A stretch of DNA of 13,980 nt, taken from assembly GCA_900545725.1 (NCBI GenBank), contig URAI01000064.1:1-13980 (forward strand), written 5' to 3'. Position numbers and translations under genes: made by a program. Source of the DNA: an uncultured Eubacterium sp. (GTDB lineage Bacteria > Bacillota > Clostridia > Lachnospirales > Lachnospiraceae). Shown in pieces: positions 1-9,000 of the stretch. Numbering within the stretch: the first letter of the stretch is position 1; each line of letters opens with the position of its first letter. Under the pieces are notes generated by a model. It was not told where the DNA came from, did not search any database, and worked only from the letters and a program-made list of their open reading frames with translations.

Positions 1-2697
1 GTTCCTTATTGTCCTCGTTGTGGAACACCTCTTTCATCACATGAGGTGGCACAGGGATATAAGAGTGTTAAGGAGCGTTCAGCAGTAGTACGTTTCAAGG
101 TTGCAGGCGAAGATGCATATTTTCTGGCATGGACAACAACACCTTGGACACTTCCATCTAACGTTGCACTTTGTGTAAATCCTGATGAGACATATGTTAA
201 GGTTAAGGCAGCAGACGGCTATACTTATTATATGGCAGAAGCGCTTCTTGATAAGGTGCTTGCAGGACTTGCAGTTAAGACAGGTCAGACAGTTGACGGA
301 AAAGAACTTGCGACAGATGAAGATGGCAAAGTGGCAGAAAATATCAGTGGCGAGGGCGTTGATTATACTGTACTTGAAAAGTTTGCAGGTAAGGCTCTTG
401 AATATAAGGAATATGAACCACTTTTTGCATGTGCAGGAGAAGCAGCAGCAAAGCAGCATAAGAAAGGACATTTTGTTACATGTGATACATATGTAACAAT
501 GTCAGATGGTACAGGTATCGTTCATATTGCACCAGCATTTGGTGAAGATGATGCTAAGGTAGGACGCAAGTATGATTTACCATTTGTACAGTTTGTAGAT
601 GGCAAAGGTGAGCTTACAGAAGAGACTCCTTATGCGGGTCTTTTTGTAAAGAAAGCTGATCCTGAGGTATTAAAGGATCTTGATAAGGAAGGTAAGTTGT
701 TTGATGCACCTAAGTTTGAACATGATTATCCATTCTGCTGGAGATGTGATACACCGCTTATCTACTATGCAAGAGAATCATGGTTTATTAAGATGACAGA
801 CCCTGAAGTTAAAGCTAACTTAATAGCTAATAACAAGAAAATCAACTGGATTCCTGAAACAATCGGTACAGGACGTTTCGGCGCATGGCTTGAAAATGTA
901 CAGGACTGGGGTATCAGCCGTAACAGATACTGGGGTACACCTCTTAATATCTGGCAGTGTGAGGACTGTGGCGAGATGATGTCAATTGGAAGTATTGCAG
1001 AACTTAAGGAAAAGTCTGATAACTGCCCTGATAATATTGAGCTCCACAGACCATATATTGATGCGGTAACATGTAAGTGTGGCAAGTGCGGCGGCACAAT
1101 GAAGAGAGTACCGGAAGTTATCGACTGCTGGTTTGACTCAGGTTCAATGCCATTTGCGCAGCACCACTATCCATTTGAAAATAAAGACCTTTTTGAACAA
1201 CAGTTCCCGGCTAAGTTTATTTCAGAAGCTGTTGACCAGACAAGAGGATGGTTCTATTCACTTCTTGCAATATCAACACTTTTATTTAATAAGGCACCAT
1301 ATGAGAATGTTATTGTATTGGGACATGTCCAGGATGCAGATGGTCAGAAGATGAGTAAGTCTAAGGGTAATGCAGTTGATCCTATGGAAGCATTGAATAA
1401 ACATGGTGCGGATGCCATCCGCTGGTATTTCTATGAGAATTCAGCACCTTGGCTTCCTAACAGATTCCATGATAAGGCTGTTACAGAAGGACAGAGAAAG
1501 TTCATGGGTACAATCTGGAACACATATGCATTCTTCGTGCTTTATGCTAATATTGATGATTTTGACGCAACAAAGTATACGCTTGAATATGATAAGCTTC
1601 CTGTAATGGATAAATGGATTCTTTCTAAGTTAAATACTGTTGTAAAGACTGTAGATGATAACCTTAATAATTACAAGATTACAGAAACAGCAAGAACATT
1701 AGAGGATTTTGTCGATGAACTTTCTAACTGGTATGTAAGACGATGCAGAGAACGTTTCTGGGCTAAGGGAATGGAACAGGATAAGATTAATGCTTATATG
1801 ACTCTGTATACAACACTTGTTACACTTTGTAAGACGGCAGCTCCTATGATTCCATTTATGACAGAGAGCATTTACAGAAACCTTGTATGCAGCATTGACA
1901 AGTCAGCTCCAATCAGTGTACACCTTTGTGACTTCCCTAAGGTACAGGAAGATTGGATTGATAAGGAACTTGAAGATAACATGGAAGATGTATTAAATGC
2001 CGTAGTTATCGGTCGTGCATGTAGAAATGCTACTAATATCAAGAATAGACAGCCGATTGGCAGAATGTTTATCAAGGCACCTTGGAAGTTAAATGAATTC
2101 TTTACAGATATTATTGCTGATGAGTTAAATGTAAAGAGCGTTGAATACAAGGATGATGTAAGAGATTTCACATCTTATACATTCAAGCCACAGCTTAAGA
2201 CATTAGGACCTAAGTATGGCAAGTTCTTAGGTGAGATAAGGAAGCAGCTTACAGAGCTTGATGGCAATAAGGCGATGGATGAGCTTAATAATGCAGGCTT
2301 TATTACATTACAGGTAAATGGTCAGGATATCCGCCTTGAAAAGGCAGACCTTCTCATTGAGATGACACAGATGGAGGGCTACGTTGCTAATTCTGATAAG
2401 GGTATTACCGTTGTTATGGATACTAACCTTACACCAGAACTTATTGAGGAAGGCTTTGTAAGAGAAATCGTAAGCAAGATTCAGACAATGCGTAAGGATG
2501 CAGGCTTTGAGGTTATGGACAGAATCAAGGTATATGTATCAGGTAATGACAGGATTGCGGATCTTATGCAAAGAAATGCAGAGCAGGTTAAGTCGGTAGT
2601 CCTTGCAGATGATATTATCGCTTCTGAAGCAGAGGGATTTGTTAAGGAATGGAATATTAATGGTGAGAATGTAACACTTGGCGTTGAAAAGAACTAA
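1..2697 (+). CDS. ileS: Isoleucyl-tRNA synthetase, eukaryote-like class (IleS2 type), 5'-truncated by the window edge
   Basis: This cytoplasmic class I synthetase charges tRNA-Ile with isoleucine and hydrolyses mischarged Val-tRNA. The frame is open from base 1, so the GTG at 46 is an internal valine codon and not the start. The 898 codons seen are roughly 85% of a usual ~1040-residue enzyme; the N-terminal HIGH motif is outside the window. Visible in order (codons counted from base 1): a CPRCGTPLSSHEV entry to the CP1 editing domain, WTTTPWTLPSN (codons 44-54), GTGIVHIAPAFGEDD (from nt 508), a Cys cluster at codons 320, 323, 358, 360 and 363 that could bind zinc, the DQTRGWFYSL segment, and the KMSKS loop at nt 1348-1362. 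An anticodon-binding helical domain follows, then the C-terminal extension with EEGFVREIVSKIQTMRK typical of the eukaryote-like branch. It ends in TAA, with a terminator hairpin 134 nt downstream. IleS2 enzymes are known for low mupirocin sensitivity; that is family knowledge and cannot be tested here. Confidence 0.97.
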   Translation, partial: VPYCPRCGTPLSSHEVAQGYKSVKERSAVVRFKVAGEDAYFLAWTTTPWTLPSNVALCVNPDETYVKVKAADGYTYYMAEALLDKVLAGLAVKTGQTVDGKELATDEDGKVAENISGEGVDYTVLEKFAGKALEYKEYEPLFACAGEAAAKQHKKGHFVTCDTYVTMSDGTGIVHIAPAFGEDDAKVGRKYDLPFVQFVDGKGELTEETPYAGLFVKKADPEVLKDLDKEGKLFDAPKFEHDYPFCWRCDTPLIYYARESWFIKMTDPEVKANLIANNKKINWIPETIGTGRFGAWLENVQDWGISRNRYWGTPLNIWQCEDCGEMMSIGSIAELKEKSDNCPDNIELHRPYIDAVTCKCGKCGGTMKRVPEVIDCWFDSGSMPFAQHHYPFENKDLFEQQFPAKFISEAVDQTRGWFYSLLAISTLLFNKAPYENVIVLGHVQDADGQKMSKSKGNAVDPMEALNKHGADAIRWYFYENSAPWLPNRFHDKAVTEGQRKFMGTIWNTYAFFVLYANIDDFDATKYTLEYDKLPVMDKWILSKLNTVVKTVDDNLNNYKITETARTLEDFVDELSNWYVRRCRERFWAKGMEQDKINAYMTLYTTLVTLCKTAAPMIPFMTESIYRNLVCSIDKSAPISVHLCDFPKVQEDWIDKELEDNMEDVLNAVVIGRACRNATNIKNRQPIGRMFIKAPWKLNEFFTDIIADELNVKSVEYKDDVRDFTSYTFKPQLKTLGPKYGKFLGEIRKQLTELDGNKAMDELNNAGFITLQVNGQDIRLEKADLLIEMTQMEGYVANSDKGITVVMDTNLTPELIEEGFVREIVSKIQTMRKDAGFEVMDRIKVYVSGNDRIADLMQRNAEQVKSVVLADDIIASEAEGFVKEWNINGENVTLGVEKN

Positions 2698-2755
2698 TAT
2701 AATTAAGAGTAGTTATATTAATCATAGGTAAAAGTATTACAATATAATAATATAT

Positions 2756-2829
2756 CGTGGATAATAACCATATAGACTTATAATGTTATTGAATATATAT
2801 TGAATATGTATTTTGTCTGGTTATCCACA
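2756..2829. other. Two inverted DnaA-box-like 9-mers
   Basis: TTATCCACA at 2821-2829 is an exact match to the classic DnaA-box consensus on the + strand. CGTGGATAA at 2756-2764 is the reverse-strand version with one mismatch (TTATCCACG). The two sites face each other across about 56 AT-rich bases and also form an imperfect inverted repeat (GTGGATAATAACCA against TGGTTATCCAC). No dnaA, dnaN or larger box cluster is visible, so this is not presented as an origin. It could be a secondary DnaA-binding site or a chance match. Confidence 0.3.
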
Positions 2830-2830
2830 T

Positions 2831-2877
2831 AAAAGCAGGATATAATTGCATAATGTAGTTATATCCTGCTTTTTAAT
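2831..2877 (+). terminator. Rho-independent terminator of ileS
   Basis: A perfect 15-bp stem is formed by AAAAGCAGGATATAA (2831-2845) and TTATATCCTGCTTTT (2859-2873) around a 13-nt loop, and the T run continues to 2874. The A-rich left flank means it could also act in the opposite direction. It separates ileS from the pectinase gene and supports independent transcription of the two. Confidence 0.8.
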
Positions 2878-3014
2878 ATTGATAGAAAATGTATATATTT
2901 CACAAAAAAATACATATAATATGAGTGAAAATGTCGAAATCGTCTAAAATATGTAAAAAAATCTGTAATATTTTGTTCACATTTAAAAATGACAAAAATA
3001 TAAGTTGTATCATT

Positions 3015-3045
3015 TTGACTATTTATAGTATTGTAGACCTATATT
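3015..3045 (+). promoter_or_regulatory. Possible promoter of the pectinase gene
   Basis: TTGACT at 3015-3020 is a good -35 match and TATATT at 3040-3045 a fair -10, but the 19-nt spacer is longer than ideal. A start around 3052 would give a leader of only about 25 nt containing the ribosome binding site AAAGGGAG (3062-3069), 8 nt before the ATG. The preceding 2881-3014 is extremely AT-rich with no other convincing element. I could not identify a catabolite-control (cre) or pectin-regulator operator. Confidence 0.4.
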
Positions 3046-3077
3046 ATTGACTTATAAAATTAAAGGGAGTAAAGAAG

Positions 3078-6000
3078 ATGGGCAGAAAGGTTAAAAAACA
3101 GGGAGGCTTACGAAGGGTAGCAGCAGTATTGATGGCTGTTGCAATGGTTCTTTCAGTAATGCCAGTTGAACCGGGGTTGTTCAGCATAACAGTGAATGCG
3201 GCTGAGAAATTGTCAGCAGTGTGGACAACAGCAGATTCGGTATTAAAAGATACTAATAATACGGAGGCGGATTCTGTAAAAGGAGGAACGCTGACTAATA
3301 ATAATGGTAATGTTATAGATATATCAGATGCCAATACATTTACAAAGAGAACCTCTAATGGTGATTTTCTTGTAAACGGTGGAGTGGAGCTTTCACTTCC
3401 TGTAGTATCTAAGGCAAAGACATGTACAATAACACTTGTATCTTATAATGATATAACAAGTGATTCTCATTCTATTACAGTGGATGGAATGAAAGATACA
3501 AGTATAAGTAAAAGTGGTAGTGGATGGTTAACATATACGATTACCGGAACACCGGATGGAAGTGGCAACACTGTAACAATCAAGACAAATAGTCAGGAAT
3601 ATTTTAGGAGTATTGAAGTGAATTCATCTTCAAGTCTTGCTGTAACAGATGCGGCTTTTGCAGATGGTCATATGTCAGCGGAGTGGACATACAATAACGG
3701 AACAATAAGTGCTGCTAATAATTCTACTAGCAGTATTCAGAGTACTACAGGAACATATACTAATGAATCGGGTGATGTTTTATATGTCGCAGCAGAAACA
3801 GGAAAATTCCAGCCGGATTCTACTACAAATAAAAGAATACAGATTAATAAATCAACAAAGCTTACATTACCAGTAATTGGTGATAAAGCTGTCATGACAA
3901 TAGTTGTTAATAAGAATGGTATTGGAAGTGATAAAGATAATGTATTAACAGAACAATATCTTGCATTGACAGGAACAGGTTTGCTTAGAGCAGAGTGTAC
4001 TTCTGTGAAGACATATGAAGATGATGGTAATTATAAGGTAGCAACGATAGAATGTTATCTTGACGGAGAAGAGGGAGAGCTTACATTAGAGGTATTATCT
4101 AATACATATTTTAGAAGTATAGGTATAGCTTGTGAAGAAGTAAGCACTACAACAATAAGCGGTTCTGTAACAAGTAGGTCTGATATTCCAGAGGGAACGC
4201 AGGTAGTTGCAACTAATAAGATAACAGGGCTTACATATAAGTCAGATATAAATGATGGAAAGTATTCTATAGAGGTACCGGCAGAAGATACACAGATGGA
4301 ATATGAGTTGACATTAAGTAATCCGGAATATCAGATTACATCGGATATAACAACATGTACAGTAAGTACTGCTGATACAGAAGGTAAGACGATTGATTTA
4401 ACAGTTATTAAACTCAGTACATGCATAGTAACAGGAAACATAAATGGTATTGCAGATAATTATGATATAAGCAATATGAAGCTTGTATTTGATACGGATG
4501 AAGCTACAGATTATGAACCTGAAATAACAGTGGATAAGGATAATAAGACATATTCCGCCAAGCTTGAAAAGGGATTGGCTTATAAGTTATCAGTACAGGG
4601 CATTAACGATTATGAGATAACATCAGATGTTACAGGACTTGTGTATACACAGGATAGTACATTAGATATTAATTTAGGATTAAAGAGTGTATATACTGTT
4701 ACGGTTAAACTTCCTGATGAACCGGATTTAACTAATGCAGAACTTACATATATATATACCAATAATGAGGATGGATATATATATCAATTTAATTCAGCAG
4801 AAGATATTAGATTAAGAAATGGCTCATATACATTAAAGCTTGCAGGAGATTTTCTTGCACAGCCATATAGTATAAAGAGTGGTGCTGATGTAATAGTTAA
4901 TGGTAATGAGGTCAGCCAGACACTTGGATTTGAACTTGTTACAGAATGGAGCTTTGTATATTCTAATGACGGCAATTATTACAAAGATACAATCAATGGA
5001 ACGACAGGCTATTACAATGGATTATATATTGATGCAACAAGCGGAAAGCTTACACCAAACGGAAGTACACCAAATTCAGCACAGTTTAATACTGGAGCTA
5101 AGATATCTGTTCCTGTAACAGGTAAGTGTACAATATCTGTTGAGGCATATGATAAAACTTATGCATTGTATACAATAGGCGGAACAGCAGCGGATACTAC
5201 ACAGGCTGTATCAACATATCAGTATACAGATAAGAATGCTGGAACAGTTGATATAGTATCTACAGGTAATGCTTATATCAAGTCAATTAAGGTCGTATAT
5301 GCTGCAAAAGATGTTGAATATAAAGAACAGGCCGAGATGCCACAGGTGTATACATATGGTAATGCAGATTCATTAGTAGTACAGCCGGAAGGTCAGAGAC
5401 TTGTCTTAACACAGACAGGTGGAAGCTTAGGAACAACAACTAATGCAGACAAAACAACTAATATTAATACAAGTGTAAGCTTTTATGGTTTTAATGAAAC
5501 AAGTGATATCAATAAGCTTACAGCAGATATAATTATTGAGGACTGTGGAAACAGTAGTTCTAATGGTATATTCTTTGGTGCATTTAACAAGGATTATATA
5601 GTAACTACAGGTATCCGTAAGGGCAGCGAGTTAAAGATGATATATTCAAAGTCTGAATCTGACCTTACGGGAGCTTCAGGCGGTGTAACAGGCAATTATC
5701 CTGTTGGAACAGTAGTAACATTTACAGTAGAAAAGTCTGATACAGAGCTTATAATTACAGCAACACCTAAGGGTGGACAGACACAGACTGCAAAGTTTGA
5801 TTATTCTAAGAATCTTTTATTTAAGAAGAATGGTAAGAATACAGCAGTTTCGTATGGTTTTGTACTTGCAGGAGTTAAGGCAGTTGTTAAGAATATGACA
5901 TATACATCAGCGGATGGAAAAGTACTTTATGACCAGAATGATTGCTATCAGGCCGCAGGTGTGGCACCTGTAGTAAAGAGCGTTAAGGCAAAGGCAGCGG

Positions 6001-9000
6001 CTACAAGGGATTATATTGATGTTAGCTGGGAGAATGAGACAGAAGCACAATTAGATGGAATGTATGCGCTTCAGGTATCGACAGATAAGGGAAATACATG
6101 GACAGATGTTGATACTGCTATTACAGAAAAGTCATACAGATACAATATATCTGAGGCTGGAGATTATCAGTTCAGGGTATGTGGTAAGCTAGGTGTCAAC
6201 GGAGATAGAAATACATATGCAGTATCGGATAACATTAATGTTATTGCAGCATTAGATTCAGTTGTATTAAATATTTCGTCAACAGCTGATAAAGTTAATC
6301 TTACATGGGATGCAGTTAATAAGGCTACAGAATATGATATTTACAGATATTCCTATGATGATACACAGGATAATGCTAAAAAGATAGCAACAGTTAATAA
6401 ATGTGAATATGAGGATAGCGATGTAGCTGCGGAGATGCCATATTATTATTATGCAGTTGCCAATTCATATATAAATGGAGTTCTTGATAATTGGAGTAAT
6501 CCTTCAGAAACAGTATGGACAGTACCAAGTGCCGGTCATACATCTGATTATGTATATGAAGATGAGGCGGTTGGATTTACAATTACTAAGAGATCCTATA
6601 ATACAGTATATGATGGAAAGCTTACTATTGAAGGTGTTGTAGAAAAGCAGGCAAATGTAACTTTAAAGATTAATGGCACTGAAGCAGGAAATACAGATGC
6701 GGCTGCAAAGGGAACATTTTCATTTGAAGATAAACAATTATCAGCAGGCAGAAATAATGTTGAATTATTATTTACAGATAAGAATGGAAAGGTTACAAGG
6801 GAAACTTTCAATTATGTATATTTAACAGATTATCAGAAGGTAGTAGATGCTAAGTTTACAGGCAATGATGGTGATAAGGTAAATGGAATTGAAACATATA
6901 AGACTGTACAGGCAGCCGTTGATTCAGTATCATCAGCTAACAGTGAAAGAGTCATTATTCTTGTAAAAGAAGGAGATTATGAAGAGCATCTTATAGTATC
7001 ATCACCTTATATCACACTTATTGGTGAGGATAGTGAAAAGACAAGGATATTCTATGATACCAAGGAATGGGTTGGAGGCGATATGGGCCTTAGATGTGCT
7101 GTAAAGATTAATGCGACAGCTACAGGCTTTTCAGCAGAAAACCTTACTATCGAGAATACATATAAGTATCTTGGTAATGGTACAATTTCAAATGAATCTT
7201 GTGATGCATTAAGAAATGATGCCGCTAATGCTTCTTATATTAATGTAAGAATATTAGGTTATCAGGATACACTTTGTGCTAATGGCGGTACACAATATTA
7301 TTATAAGTGTTATATTGCAGGTAATGTAGACTTTATTTATGGTAATGAGCCTAGAGCATTATTCAATGATTGTAAGCTTGTATTCCGTTATAATGCTAAT
7401 AAAAATTCAGGATATGTGTGTGCACCTAAGACAGGGGCTTCGGCAGCATATGGCCTTACATTTAATAATTGTCAGGTTGTTTCAGAGGAAGGCTGTTCAG
7501 GAAGTAAGTATTATCTTGCAAGACCTTGGGGACAGGATGCTTATATAACATGGATTAACTGTTATATGGGTAAGATGATTCGTGCCAATTCGGCTAATCC
7601 ATATTCAGATATGAGTGGAGCACTTGCATCTAAAGCAAGATTTTATGAATTTGGAAGCTTTGGACCGGGTTATGCCATTAATGTAAATAGAAGACAGATA
7701 TCAAAGAGTAAAGCGGATTCTATGATTACGGCCTCATACTTAGGATGGGATCCGTATAGTGCAGTTACAGATATAGGAACAGAGTATATTGGAAATATAA
7801 GTACACAAACAGATAATAAGTACGTTGAAAAAGAATATGTTTCTGATACTTATTCTGAAAATGAGGGTAATGATAAGGGACTTGATGCATATACACAGGA
7901 GGGTTATGCACAGAGTGCTAATACAACAGGCGGAGGATTGTTAAAAGAATCATCTAAAAATTACTATACTGTGGATAATGCAGAAGATTTCTTAAAGGCA
8001 ATCCAGAGCGTTAAGAAGAGCGGAATGGCATCAGTTATTGAACTTACAGCAGATATTGCTCTTGGTGATAAAGAAGTTAACAACTTCCAGGATTATAGTG
8101 CATTTATAACGGCACATAAGCAGGCACCACTTACTCATCCAACACTGTTAAAAACAGGTGTATCAATGTTAAAGCTTGAAAATATGAGTAATTTAACAAT
8201 TTATTCTAAGAATGGAGCTAAGATTACACATACATGTGTTGATATTACCGGATCTAATAATATTATTATCAGAAATATAGAATTTGATGAAATCTGGGAA
8301 TGGGATGATGAAACACAAGGCGGATACGACCGTAATGACTGGGATTACATGACTATTGAAAAAGGAAGTTTTGATATATGGATTGACCATTGTACTTTCT
8401 ATAAGGCATATGATGGCGTAATTGACATCAAGACTCCAACGGATTCAAGTAATGTAACAATCTCATGGTGTGAATTTTTACCGGCAAGTGAGGATAATGT
8501 ATTTTTTGATGCCATGATGAATATAATGAAGGATAATCCGGATAATTATCCATATTATAAGCATCTGCTTGAAGAGGGAATGACAGACAGACAGATATAT
8601 AATTATGCTTACGGTCAGAAAAAGACACACCTTTTAGGACAGTCAGATACAGATACATCAGCTAAGAATATTACAGCAACATTTGCAAATAATTATTACA
8701 AAAACTCAATGGACCGAATGCCAAGACTTCGTTATGGTACGGCTCATGTATATAATTGTATTATGGATGCTCAGGATCTAAGGGATATGCGTCTTGATAT
8801 AGAAAATACAGTAGGTTCAACACTTGCACAGAAGATTGTAAGTAATGGTGCTTCATCTAATTGTGGTGCGCATATGCTTCTTGAAAATTGTTATATGTCA
8901 GGTATGACAAATGTGCTTATAAGTGGTAATGGTGAGAGTTCTGCAGGATATATCAATGCTGTAAATACTATTTATAAGCTTGATAATAAGGCTGCTGACT

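Noticed and set aside
46..48. GTG at 46 as the ileS start codon
   Set aside because: The frame is open to base 1 and the 15 codons before it encode CPRCGTPLSSHE, which belongs to the editing-domain entry of IleRS. The codon is an internal valine.
2756..2880. Replication origin
   Set aside because: Only two DnaA-like sites are present and none of the usual origin neighbours (dnaA, dnaN, rpmH) is visible.
2971..2979. TTTTGTTCA shared with 12628-12636 as a common operator upstream of two promoters
   Set aside because: A 9-mer of T-rich sequence recurs easily in DNA this AT-rich, and its distance to the two -10 elements differs.
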